The notes under the pieces were generated by a model. It had not been told where the DNA came from. It did no database searches and worked only from the letters and a program-made list of their open reading frames with translations. 64,000 nt of DNA from Tetrapyrgos nigripes (taxonomy: Eukaryota > Basidiomycota > Agaricomycetes > Agaricales > Campanellaceae): assembly GCA_013368315.1 (NCBI GenBank), contig JAACJM010000001.1:186001-250000 (forward strand), read 5' to 3'. A program made the translations under genes and the position numbers. Of this stretch, positions 50,901-63,296 are shown in pieces (positions within the stretch are counted from its first letter, which is position 1; each line of letters begins with the position of its first letter).

Positions 50901-53900
50901 GCCTGGGCTATGGCGGACAAACGGTATTGCTTTTGGATCATTTACATTCATACAAAACTGACAGTATGCTTTAGTTGGCCAGGCACAGGGAGCAAATTAT
51001 CAACCTTATGCTGCTTCTGATTGATAAGACCAAGAGCGAACGAGGATACAGCGGGTCAGGTCAACTCATAACCCGTGTTCTGTATACCCTGACCGGTATC
51101 TACCCCACCAATTCTCGTTTTGTCAACTCGGATGAATGGCTTAATCCTGGTGAGGAATTACTGGCATGCTTTCATTAATTGAACTCAACTTATTCCGTTA
51201 TCTACAGAGTTTGATCAAGACCATAATCTTCATTGGGGCAAGTTTTACAAACCTGAAGATGCAGTAATAGACTGGCATGGTACGCGTCATAGCCGTTTAA
51301 ACTGGAGTTTGCTCAGTGACATTTCATTTCTAGTGCCTTCTGATGAAGAAATTGCCTTTGTGCTCGAAGTCTTAGACCGTGTTGCCGATCCTACGCTCTC
51401 CAAGATTGAAGCTCTGCTCGAGACCACACAAACATGGAATAATGCCGATCGTAACGATTTTTGCAGGTAGGTGTTGAGCTGCTGACACACAAGCGTTTTG
51501 ATTAAACACGTCTGGTTGACAGATATCTTCAAGCTTGCCGGTCTATATGGTCGGGACTTCCGACGTTTTTGAAAGAACAAATTAAAGATGTGGTTAATCC
51601 TTGCTTGTATGACGACATCGAGTCGCTGGATCTTCTTGTCCCACGTCTAGACGTAGAAGCAGGTTTCACTTTGCGAGATCCTACGGACCAGAGGTATCAG
51701 AAAGCTCTACAAGCCAAATTACGATTTGGAGGTGCTCTGCATCGAGCGGCGGCGCTTCTCAGACAGAAGACGGAAGGCGAAGACCACATCGACGCGGTCA
51801 TTAGCGTGTCTAAAGCCATTGACGTCTATCTCTTGGATTATGCTGTGGACAAGAATCATTTCGACTCTCTTCAAAAGAGCTATACGTCCTCAAGAGAGTG
51901 AGTATCTCGATTCTGACGATGGTCTCTGTCTGACGCGACACCAAGCATGAATCGGGTTTGGCCAAACCAGAATGAGAATTCCCGGTTGGTCTACGTGAAA
52001 CGGGCGCAGATGTACCATAGTGGCAGGGTATACATGCATTCATTGTATCGCCGACGTTCAGCTCTCGACGATTTACTCATAGGGGAGTTGGTCGAATCGG
52101 CTTTGTCGCCATACACAAGAGTTCGCCGGTTAGTTTGAAAATCACTGCCTTGACCTCGAACTGACAGCATCCATACGTAGTAATGCCCAGTCTATCCTTC
52201 AGAGCGTATATGGTGTACGGCACTATCTTTGATCTGCGCTATACCCTCTCACTGTTCCTTGCAGGTTTACCATAGGTCGACTCGTGCCACGCTTCCGGTG
52301 CTATTGCGAGCGCTTTCCAAAGGAAATGATCCTGATCGTATGAAGGGTGCCTTATATGTCCTTTCGCACAAGGGAATTATGAGCTACGCCCTTGTAGGTA
52401 CGTGTGAGTGTGCTCAGAGCGTGGCGTCTGTGCTGACATTAGCCAAGACCAAGGTCTTCATCAGGAATTTCTCGTTGCGCTGTTGGAGAGCCAGCATGAA
52501 GAAAAGGTACGTTTGCACAACGTTTTGTGCTTCTTCGCTAATCGAATGCATTTTGGCAGCCTTCGGTCCAGAAAGTTGTCAATAATCTTGCTCAAGATTG
52601 CTTAACTCATCTGAACGAAGAAGTCATCCATACAGACGCGTACTCACTACAGACCCGTCGCGTAGAGGAAGCATTGGAAGAGTTGCGGTCAGAGTTCTCC
52701 TCCGCTCTCATTGATCAGAAACTCCTGGAAGAGGCCTTGGCCAAAAGACCTATCCGAGTCGAAAAGCGGAACGCTTTGTATCATAGAACGGTACGCCACC
52801 TGTCTATAATTCATGTGCTGGCTTGACTCAAGGCACGTGCATTAGGTGTCTTCCATTCTCGAGATTGCATGCCGAGCCAACACACATGTAAGTTTCTACA
52901 TATGTCGAAATCTCCGTGAAGCTGAATCCTTCAAAAGTGGCGATATGTGCAAATGAGCTGCAGGTTCCTGTACGGACTGCTTCGACGTGATGTCGCCTTT
53001 CCCTCGGAGGCCGTTAATTTCTTCCTAGAACATACAATCAGTCCACAGCCGTCAATCAGATTATGTTCTCAACGGTGAGTTCGTTCAACATTCATCCTTT
53101 CAATGTATCTGACGTTTTTCCAGAGCAATAACCAAGCTGTTAGCCTTTGTCAAATTCAGGACGTATGCGCAATCAGCCGAGGAGTTGTGGTCAGAAGAAT
53201 GGAAAAGTCCCCTAAGAGAAGACGTCCACATTTCCGATCCTGAAGTCTTTGCGAAAGCGTTTCAGCATTACACTGGGGAGAACACCTCGTGAGTGAAATG
53301 AGCTATATCTATCGATGTCTGATTGCCTGACAAATTGCAACAGGGGCTTTGTGGACAAGGTTAGAACGGGCTTCCTAACCTGGGAACCCGTTGTCAAAGG
53401 TTACAAGTCCGGGACGGACGACAGTCCTTCTTTTGTCTACGAAGCCACTTCCTTGCCTTCTTTACAAGTCATCAAAGCTTCTATTCAGAATGCTGAATAT
53501 TTCAAGACACTATCGGGTCTTTGGAGCCAGGAGTCAGGTAAAACAAATGCTGCAGTTGAGTTGAGGTCTGAAAACGTGTTGTACATGAAGAGTCTGGGTG
53601 CGTTTGAGTTCCTCTCTCGTAATGTCTGCATTGATATTAATCAATTTGTTTTTCAAGCCAAGGTGTTTGAGGAGGAAATTCTCGATGCCCTAACGGCGAC
53701 AATGGAGCCAATCATATGTGATCCAGACCGCTTCATGCAACGTGCTGCAGGGGAGATTTTGACCGGACTTCTTCGTGGTACGTTCCCGTTCTTTCCGAGT
53801 TCCGCTCAAACTGTGACACAGTCACGTAGGTTCAAAGCATTGGCAACCCAAGGCTCTTAATAGATTATGGACATGGACCACCAATCATTTAGATCGCATA

Positions 53901-55021
53901 TTCAATCAGATCAAGCCGGATACCCTCTCCTTCTGGGAAAGCGTTTTCAGCGTATGCCCGCTTCTCTGTCTCACCCATTCATCATACTCACTTCACCTCA
54001 CATTGTGGTAGTACGTCCTAGAAGAACGAGATCCTCGAAGAAATGGCCCTCTGGTCAATTGGATACTGAACCTCCCTCTTAACTTCCATGCAGAGTCTGC
54101 CCTTGCGAGTATGTCCAAGTCTCTGCACTCGTTTATCGCGTTGGCTAATCAAAACAGTGAGCAAATGTCTGACCATATTCGAGGTCTTGGTGGACGGCCT
54201 TGGATCTCGTTTTAACTCCCAGTCTGACCATTACATCAACTTGCTCTTTGACAACGCAAATACGAGTTACGCTGAGGTATGCTACACTGAGAATGCTCTG
54301 AATCTTTACTCACCCTCTCCTTCAGATTCGTGCTCACATTGCCCAAATACTTTACGACCTGGTGAAGAACCAATGGCAGCCTTGGTACAGATCAACAGAC
54401 GCGTTTTTGCAAGCTTGCAACGAAGTCCACGATCCTCTGCGTATACGGTTTGTCACCGCCTCGTTACACGGGAACAAAGCCACTGACATCACTCTGCAGG
54501 GAAGCTAAATACCAAGACCGGATTTCTCAATTCTTGGTCCAACTGCCCAAGTGGAAAGAGGAGCGTCTACCCCCTCCAAGAGTCAGTCTGTCAGAGGTAC
54601 GAGCACGTCGCTACGTCAACGATGATGATGAGACTAATCCCATGCAACAGTACGACAAAGTTGGTCTAACTCGTGAGTCTTATCTGTGGTGTTGTTCCTG
54701 CGTCATGTCGCTGATAGAGCGCGCTGACAGTGCTACAATGGATTTGGGTCTCTGCCTATGGTGCACAGGCGTGCTTGACTTTCCCTTATGCCGTCTCTAT
54801 GATGTAGGTGTCTTCACCGTGTACGAGTGATACTGACAGTAACCATGTATTTAGGCCAGAAATTTTACAGATGTCGGAGTTGAATGACAGCTCGGACCTA
54901 CAAACCTACAGTACCGCTGTCTTGTATGTGCTATCGGCTGTCACACCAGTGGCTGATTATGTTCCAATCATTCTGGAAAACTTTGTTTCTGCCATCAAAT
55001 CGTCTACTGTGAGTCCATCTG

Positions 55022-55057
<36 letters not shown>

Positions 55058-55962
55058 CTTCGGTTTTGTGGAGTATATATCTCATTAAATTATTATAGTC
55101 GTGGCGAATTCGGCACCATGCAATGCCAGCGCTGGTGGTGTTTTTCTATCGGAACCTGCTTACAATCGGTCCGGATGGCATAGCAAAAGTGATGGACGTG
55201 TTACTGGATTGTCTTGCTGACGAGAATGTTGAAGTGAGGGAGATGGCGTCTAAAGTTTTGTCAGGAGTCGTAAGATGTTCTCAGAGGCAAAGGATTATAC
55301 CTCTGAAGGTGGGTTTTGAATGGAACGTAAGTTGAGGAGTGATTGATGTGTTGTTTACCCATAGAATCGGTTCATCTCGCTGATCAAGAAGACGAGTCTT
55401 CCGCCTAGAGGCGATCCGTCTTACGCGCAGTCATTGCGGTCTCTTCACTCTGGCGTATTGGGGCTGTGTGCGCTTATTGAGAGTTTCCCGTATTCGGTGG
55501 AGCCATGGATGCCGCCTCTTACTGAAGGTAAGTGAATAATTACTCGATCTCAATTTCGACTAATTCACCACCCTTATAGTGCTAGCACCTCACGTCACTG
55601 ACCCTCCGCCCATTTCAACGACAATCAGGAAATGTGCATCTGATTTCAAGAAGGTAAGCTTTAGCTATGGTCTTGCCTTTTCAGTTTCTCATCATCGACC
55701 ATGCGCTTTGGTCGTTTTTTGGTTCTGTTAGACTCATCAGGTATGTGGTATCTCTCTGGCATCTCCGGTGTATTCCCACTGTTCTGACTATGTTGCGTAT
55801 CTACGCATCTTTTACATAGGACACATGGCATACAGACCAGCAGGCATTCGATGAAGATCAGCTTCAGAGCTTGTCTACAATGTTGGTTGGTACATCCTAT
55901 TGTGAGTGTCGAGAGATTAATACCGTTAGCCACCCACTGAGCAATGACTTGTAGATGCTTGA
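47996..55962 (+). CDS. BLM10: Proteasome activator BLM10 / PA200
   Basis: Very large HEAT-repeat cap (nearly 2,000 residues) that binds the 20S core particle and opens its gate. The start is MDILIQAPVFINPDSLLRGS at 47996, 158 bp from AIM18, with a TATA-like TATATAAATT at about 47951. More than 25 short introns are implied. Landmarks include DVGIWSEKEWNMLVVKGLGS, QALAKIIVYSISADGPVREV, AFVNTLRTPALLAMFSKDP and, near the end, WRIRHNAMPALVVFFYRN-type block (at about 55103-55150), GIAKVMDVLLDCLADENVEV, SLHSGVLGLCALIESFPYSV and FKKTHQDTW. The C-terminus SYYA matches the HbYX tail that inserts between 20S alpha subunits. A 9-base exon (55732-55740) encodes THQ. The open frames between exons agree throughout, so the gene looks intact. 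Confidence 0.95.
55023..55057. repeat. 35-base poly-T tract in a BLM10 intron
   Basis: Thirty-five consecutive T residues lie between the donor near 55012 and the acceptor near 55099. Length is likely variable between isolates or uncertain in the assembly. Confidence 0.85.
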
Positions 55963-56741
55963 TACTGTAGACTATTACCTCCAGATACCTCTGTGTCAAC
56001 GATTCTTTCATGTATTATTTGTTCAAGTAGAAAGAAAGAAAAATGTACGATGCTTATCGATTTCTGGAACGGATTCGAATGGAAAACGCTTGGAAGAAGT
56101 CGACAGTCGGCACACGCGTCCGACATGTGTTGGTTGAGTTAAGAGTTGATCATGATATGATAGACTTGTGACGTGGGGTAGGTACTTGGCCTGCCAGTGG
56201 CTCGGACCCGGGGGAGTTGGAGGAGAACCTTGACTCGTTGTGCAGAGTCGTAAGTGCCGTAATGAAGAAAGCGAAAAGCTGGGGCAGATTTTGAGCAAAA
56301 CTGAGCCGCTTTTATCGAAGAAGACTGGCGAAAGAACGGGGATCAGAAGGGATCAGATGTGTAAATCGATGTGACAGATGGATCGATGTGAAGTTGGACG
56401 AAAAATTTTGGCAGAAAACAACTGGAAATGTAGATATTATGCGTGACGTTGTGACCTAATTCTTCGTTGCAGCCTTGAGGCTTGAGGCGGACAGTTCTTA
56501 TACTGGTCCCTCATCCTCTTCCCTCACGACTACTCACGTCCGTCCTCCTTTTTTTTTTATAGCTATCTGTTTTTGCTTTCGTCCGAGTCAGACGTCCTCT
56601 ATCTATCTGCTCTTCCTATCTACTTCATTATTCTCCCTCCCTGCCCGTCTTTCTCCAGAAAACGTGCCCATCTTTCATCCCAGGTTGGCTTCCTTCCTTC
56701 TTGTTTTCCCTCTCCTTCTCACTCTTCTCCTTAGCCTTTAA
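55963..56741. other. BLM10 3' end and CCCH gene promoter
   Basis: No gene was seen. A strong pyrimidine-rich stretch at about 56580-56735 immediately precedes the CCCH start, as is common at fungal transcription starts. Confidence 0.5.
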
Positions 56742-59437
56742 ATGCACGAAGCCCTTACGACAACGACGAAGACTTACGTTCCATCTCCATCCGACGACTC
56801 ACCATCCCAAATCTATCCTTCTCATAGACCTCGTACAGCCGAATCCCTTGGCTGGTCTCTCCTCAAAGACTCTGATCGTGATACAATAGATGTAGGTCTC
56901 CAGTCTCTTAGCTCGTTGTCACCTCCACTTAACGCCCTTTGTCCAGAATTGGAATACCCCAGTTTCCATTACACGCCGGGCTCCACTTGCACTCAAAAAA
57001 TTGTCAATCTCTCCAAACATGGCTCGTCCCGATACCAATCCTGTATCTCTCGATAATCATGGTAGTCGCTGGTACTTTAATAACAGCGGTCAGTATGTCA
57101 ACTCTGACGCTGCTGGCTGGGAAAATTTGGCCGACGAAATTGTTCGGTTGAACATTGGTGACTCGGCAAAAGAAGGCGAAGATGGCCCAATTCGGACCCC
57201 ACCAAAGTCAAAGCTGGCCTCGGCCGCTGTCATCCAACTTTCAGAGCAGAGTCCTCTTGAAACCGCCTCTATCCCTAGCGTAGGCTCTTCCCCCAGTACT
57301 TCAGAGCACCAGATTGGCGTTTCTCATTCCCGAGGATCGTCCACGGACACTACCTTTTCCCGAGAGTCTGGCATGTCTTCGAATAATAACACCATGTTAG
57401 CTCAACCTCCTCTCAAGAGCGGACCGATAAGTGAGCCCAAAGAACGCCCTCATTCATTTAGCGGCGGCCTCTCTACCGCCGACCTTCGCCGTCTCCAAGA
57501 CGCGGGTGGAAGCGCTTCTCCAGATAACGATAATCAGCTGCAACATCAACAATGGCAGATTCCTAGCGAGCAGCAGCAGCAGCTCTCGTATCCCTCGTTG
57601 GCGCCTAATGGTACCAACAACATCTACCGTCCCCAGCCCCAGCAGGCCTATGGCCCTCTCCCCGTCAATCACCCTTCGAGTCGTGACGATACACCACAAT
57701 TAAATTATAATATCCAACAACGTTCTTGGGACATTCCACAACCCGGCATGATTCCTACCAGCCCGCCTTACGTCCAGGCTCGACCTAACAATAGCCTTCC
57801 GGCGATGCCATATCGCCAGCCCCCTCCCCGAACTTTCCCTCAGCAGGGCCTACTTCCTAGCCCAGGTTATGCTGGCCCTCATCACACTGCTCATCTGTCT
57901 CTCGGGAATACGCAGCAGTTGTACGACATGATGCTTCCCGGTCCCCACGATAATGCTCATCCTGCTGTTTCACGAGTCCAACAACAACACAATGTGAATC
58001 CCTTCCGAGGTGCTCACCACCACTCTGCCTCTGACCCTTCAGCTCTTCGTGATGCCGCTGCCCTCGCCTTGCTCAATAACAACATGCCACCGTTCACTCC
58101 AGGAATGTTCCCTGGTAATGTTGCTGTCGCTCATCCTCCTGCTATGCCGATGTACCCTGGACCTTACTACGGCGCTCAAGATGCTTACCACCCGGATCCT
58201 GCAGCCGCACACGCCATGGTTAGTAGGATACAAACACAGTTCACCGGTCCGTACGGAATGGTTCCAAGCCAACAATCTGACGGCGGTATGTCCAGTCCGG
58301 CTAGTACAGCTGGAGGTAGTGGCCCTAGCGCCAACAATCGAAAGCTTGGCTTGTACAAGACGGAATTGTGTCGTAGTTGGGAAGAGAAGGGATCGTGCCG
58401 ATATGGTAGCAAGTGCCAATTTGCTCACGGAGAGGAGGAGCTTCGGAAGGTTGCACGTCATCCCAAGGTAGGCAATGCCTTTTATGTCCAGATGATTGAA
58501 TCTCATTCTTTCTTATTCATTAGTATAAGACTGAAATTTGCAGAGTGAGTTGTTTCGGCAGCATCTGTTTTTGTTCTATTGATTAATGAAAATGTTTCCA
58601 GACTTTTTGGGTGTCAGGATCGTGTCCTTACGGCAAACGCTGCTGTTTCATACACACCGAACTTCCCAGTTCTGCTACTGCTGCGGGTGGACAGCCTCCT
58701 GCGGACAGTGTTCCTCCGCCCCCGTCTCGCGCAGATGGACGTGCGCGATCTATGAGCACCAACAGCGACCCCAATGACGCTTCCGGCTCTTTATTGGCAC
58801 GTATCTCTGCGAAGCGCACTCAGGATCAGAACACCGAGACTTCGTCTACACCTATCGAGACTCCGCCTCCAGGTTTCTCGTTCGGCAGTCGACCTCCGAC
58901 CGGTACGCTGCGCGTCAATACGTCGGTCTTGGACGGCTCAGGAATGAAGCAGCAAAACAAATCTGCTTACCCTACATTCGCAAACAACGGCGTTTTGCTG
59001 CCTGCGCAAGAACAGATCACTGCGAGGTCACCTGCTCCGGTAACTGCGGGTCCTGATCTTGGACGACACAACAACTCTCGTCTGGAGATTGTTGGTTACA
59101 ATCAGGTATGGTTTTCATGTTGTGGAGTTTTGTTTTCTTGTTGACTGTTTCCTAGCGCATGAATAAAGCGGGTACTCCTCCCAGTGGACGTCATGCACCC
59201 AGTGGATCCGAGGATTTGAGATACAGTTCCAACAATCTTGAGTCCAATGCCACTACTCCTACAGTGAACGGTCATGTCCGTGCCGGTAGTGCTGGTAATT
59301 GGGCATTTTCACGAGGCGGTATGAGTGCATCTGCCTACCCTCACGCTCCCAGTCCGGCCGGAGAGAATGTGAACTCTCCATGGTCCAGCACTGATTTGAT
59401 GGCATCGTCGAGGTTGAACGAAAAAGCATGGGCTTGA
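56742..59437 (+). CDS. Tandem CCCH zinc-finger protein (TIS11/ZFP36-like), copy 1
   Basis: RNA-binding protein of the tristetraprolin class; relatives bind AU-rich mRNA elements and promote decay. A 50-codon first exon (56742-56891) followed by a consensus 55-bp intron joins in frame to 56947, so I place the start at 56742; ATG 57019 (MARPDTNPV) is the alternative. A long Gln/Pro/Ser-rich region includes [20 protein letters not shown]. The two fingers are [20 protein letters not shown] with CQFAH, and [20 protein letters not shown] with CCFIH, 18 residues apart in the canonical arrangement. The linker YKTEICR is on a separate 21-base exon (58524-58544). The C-terminal part includes [19 protein letters not shown] and SPAPVTAG. 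A paralogue lies immediately downstream. Confidence 0.92.
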
Positions 59438-60161
59438 AGCTTGTGTAATGTTGGCGGGTGCTCATCACACATACCTTGAAGAACATTTTTCTTTCTCTCT
59501 CATATACTCTTGCTTACGATTGCCGCCGAGTCGGACAATGTTTCTTCCAATCACCTCCCCAAACCCTTCCCCTTCCTTCTTTTTTTTTTTTCATGTCCAA
59601 ATAGTTTTCCCAGTCAAACCAGTTGTAAACTACAGATGTCCACCTCGTCACGTTCTCAATGCTCTCTCGCTATTCTGATCATAAAAACTGCTGTTTCTTG
59701 TTGACTAGTCTCATCTCATCTTTTCTCTCCTCTTGATTGTCAATACTAGGGTTACTTTATCTCTACCATTGCATTATTGTCATTTGCTGCACATGTTTTT
59801 ATTCCATCCATTGCCAATACAGTATCATTACGCGTGGTCTGAAAGAACTGTCAAGCAACTGAGAGGCAGCCAGGCCAAGGACAGCGCCCATGAAAGTTTT
59901 TTGATGGCAAGATATATAAGGCAAAGAAGCGAAGCTAAAAAGATAGTGGTCGGAAAATCCCACGACGTACATTTTACATAGCCCTTTCGCGTTTGTTGGG
60001 CCTGCGTCTTGCATCCTGCATATTTATTAACCTCTCGCCTTAATCGTAGTGGACACCTAGACAACAGACGTCACCGCGCACCAGACTCAGCTCTTTCCCA
60101 ATTCGTCTTCCATTCCGCCCACCACAACGTGCCGTTTTTTGCCAGCTCTTTTTCTTTTCCA
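59438..60161. other. Intergenic between the two CCCH genes
   Basis: About 720 bp contains the 3' end of copy 1 and the promoter of the chimeric gene. No further gene was found. Confidence 0.5.
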
Positions 60162-62972
60162 ATGACGATCCCAAACGGCCCATCAAAAACTGGTACTCCT
60201 CCAGTTGTCGTGACTGACAAAGACTTTGCCCAACATCCTATACCCTTGGCCCATTCCGACAGCAGTGTCTACACCCGCCTCCTCCTCCCCAAAGGTCACG
60301 GCTATCCTCTCTGGATACCCGAGACCGACACCGACCTCCCTCCAGAATACCGTCGGTATGGTATCAGGATTGGAGACGTTGGAGTTGTCACCGACGATGG
60401 AGGTTTCGATTACCTCTTCAACATCTGCCTGCCTGCCAGTGACCCCGTCAACAAGGGACGTGTGCCTCGCGACTTCAAGCCTCTCGATGCCTCCCTCGAC
60501 ATCCGGAACAACCCTACGAGGTTCAAGCCTGGAGCTGATATCTCGAGTTCTTACATTAAAAAGACAAAAAAGGGCGACACGCAGTGAGTATTCGGTTCTT
60601 CGCGACGTGGGCGCTCGAGTTTAATTTTTCTCCAGAGAGACATCTACGTATGTCTTTACACCCTCTTGCGACGAAGGAGCCATTTTGGTGCTTCCGGAAG
60701 GAGGTGCTCGTTCAGACTTGAAAAACCATGGCGAGTTTAGGCGCTTCGCGGCCCAGCATGCTGCCGCATGGTATCGATTCATCAATAACGAACTTGGCTG
60801 GGAGATCACCAATGGTACATTATACCTCGTAACCGGCGTTGACAAGACAAGCAGCTGGGGAAATGCCGCCTTTTCGAATGCACCTCATGCTGTTGATGTA
60901 TCAATGGAATTTGGTCTCAAGTCAGCTTCCGAGCCATCCAAGGGATACGTCTGGACCAAGGATGGTTCTGCTTCTGTCCGATATGGTCCGGACTCGCATG
61001 GAGACTCTGAAAGGTCCTCGAACCAGTCCATCTTCATTCGTGGCTTTAGAGTGTGCGTTAGTGCTACTCTGTACAACGACAGTCTCAGAAAATTAAATGG
61101 GGAAGAGGCAGTGAATGCTGGCTCCACTCGCATATTGCGAAGACCTCAGGCGAGTGCCTAGATGTGATGTCTGTTTTACTTTTTATTGACTCTGATTTCT
61201 ATTAGGCGTACCATCCTTCGACGATTATCAACGAATTTATTTTCAATAAAACTACAGGCGTTGACATTATACTCGTCAATGACGAGCAGTGGCCTGCTCT
61301 TCTCAACGAGGTAAATTGTGTTCCTCCGATGCAGCCATGTGGTGACTGACACAAGGTTTACAGAATGACACAATCCTGCCGGAGAACGAGGAATTAATTC
61401 GACGAACCTTCAACAAGTTTAATCTCATCATTAACAAGGGTTCGTTTTCTCACTTTCCCGTCTGCCTCCTTTCCCTGTGATCTGACGTTGTACACTCAGG
61501 CGTGGCACATCTGGAACTCAACAATACCAAGACTGAGGAAGCGGATCAAAGCCTATTGAAACCCAAGCTCAATATCACGACGAGTCCGACCAAGCACGAA
61601 CCCAATGGAGCTTCCAATTACCATCTCAAACCTGCGTCAAAGAGCATGGTCAGCCCTCGTTCATCCTCTTTGGGCATGTCAGCTGCAGAACTCCTTCGGC
61701 TGCAGCAAATTGCTCCTAGTGCGTTTTCTATGCAATGTCTCGTGATATGATCTCTCATGCTCATCGTCTACTACAGTCCCCTCGCCAACGAGCTACAGAC
61801 AGATGGCTAGTAACGATCTCGTTGCCAAGTCTCCTCTGAGGTCTCGTGCCGTCAATGCCTCCAGCCCACTCGTGTTGTCTCCGACCGTTCGGTTTGCCGA
61901 AACATATGGAGGCAACAGCACTGATTCCTCCGTTACTAGCTCTCCTCAACTTGATTCGCGCGCTCGTATCATCAGTCCTTCAAATGTCCTGCCAAATTCC
62001 GCTGCCCAGAGTGTCGCCCCTGGTGGCGTTCCCGCTATGGTTAATGGAAATATGGAAGGACAAGAAGAGTATGGCCAACAAGACTTTGGAACGTCTTTGG
62101 TCATGGCGCATCATAGGCTGCAGCCTCAGTACCTGGGACCTTATTATATCGTATCTCCTCAGATGGATGGTGGCTTCCAGAGCCCAGCGACTAGCTCAAG
62201 TGTAGCTAGTCAGGACACTCGGTACTCCAACAACCGTAATCCTGGTTTGTACAAGACCGAGCTGTGCAGAAGTTGGGGAGAAAAGGGATGGTGTCGTTAT
62301 GGTGCTAAATGTCAGTTTGCACATGGCCAAGAGGATCTAAAATCTGCCGTTCGCCATCCCAAGGTGCCCACTTTTCGCTCATGATACTGGCCGTTGCTAA
62401 CTCGTGTACCCTTCCTTTCCTTACCTTTTGCTCGTTTAGTACAAAACCGAGATTTGCCGAGTGAGTGGAATGAACCGTTTAGACTTGACACTACAGAAAC
62501 TGAATCCCAACGTTTATTTCTTCAGACATTCTGGGCTACTGGATCTTGCCCGTATGGCAATAGATGCTGCTTCGTCCATACCGATATACCAGGTCAGCCC
62601 GGTGTCATTATTGACGGCAACAAAGCCAACGCCGCGGCTGCCAACGCCAACGCTAGCACGAACATCAACAACATCAACAATGGCAATAATGACGGCGAGC
62701 ATTTGAGTCGCATCGCCATTCGCACTCAGGATTTGCAGGGTTCTATCGATTCTCCTTCCTCCGCCGGCGCCAATTCTAGTGGTGTCGGTACCAGGCAAAG
62801 TTTGAGGATCGATACCAAGAGCCTTGACGGACCTTCAGTGCAGAACAAATCTGCCTTCCCCTCGTTTACCAGAAATCGGGATAATTTGCCTGTTTCGAGC
62901 ATGATCAAGTCTCCTGCAGCTGTTACTGCAGGTGTTGTGTGGGATGATCCTTCCCGTCGTGTAGCTCGGTAA
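60162..62972 (+). CDS. Chimeric protein: Agaricomycete [11 protein letters not shown] domain fused to TIS11-like CCCH copy 2
   Basis: From ATG 60162 the first 400 or so residues belong to a widespread but unnamed Agaricomycete family: [87 protein letters not shown], and [11 protein letters not shown]. It ends around [16 protein letters not shown] and [15 protein letters not shown], where free-standing family members also end. An intron (donor GTTCGT, about 61441-61499) then joins it in frame to [18 protein letters not shown] and a CCCH protein: [16 protein letters not shown], fingers [20 protein letters not shown] with CQFAH and [20 protein letters not shown] with CCFVH. If that intron is retained the first protein stops 15 codons later, and an ATG at 61646 could start a shorter CCCH protein. 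So this is either one fusion or two tightly packed genes. Confidence 0.75.
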
Positions 62973-63296
62973 TTATAAGAGAAGGAAGGATTGCTTAATG
63001 TACTACAAGATCTATCCATCGTCATCTATTAATCCTGCAAGTAGCTAACGACCCCTCATATGTTTCCTTTTATTTTTCTTTACTCTCTCTATTGACCTGT
63101 TGTTACTGAGTACTGTGTATTCACTGTCGAGGACGGAAACTTTTCGAATACATTAGCACAACTAGACTGACTATGCTACATAATAGTGTCATCTACTGTC
63201 TACATAGTCTGTAATCCGCTCTCAATACATATCGTCATTTTTTCATCCTAAAATCCAGAAACAGTAAAGATAGGGAGAATTATGGAGGATAGAAAG
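62973..63296. other. Convergent 3' region
   Basis: About 320 bp of AT-rich sequence lies between two stops. No gene was seen. Confidence 0.5.
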
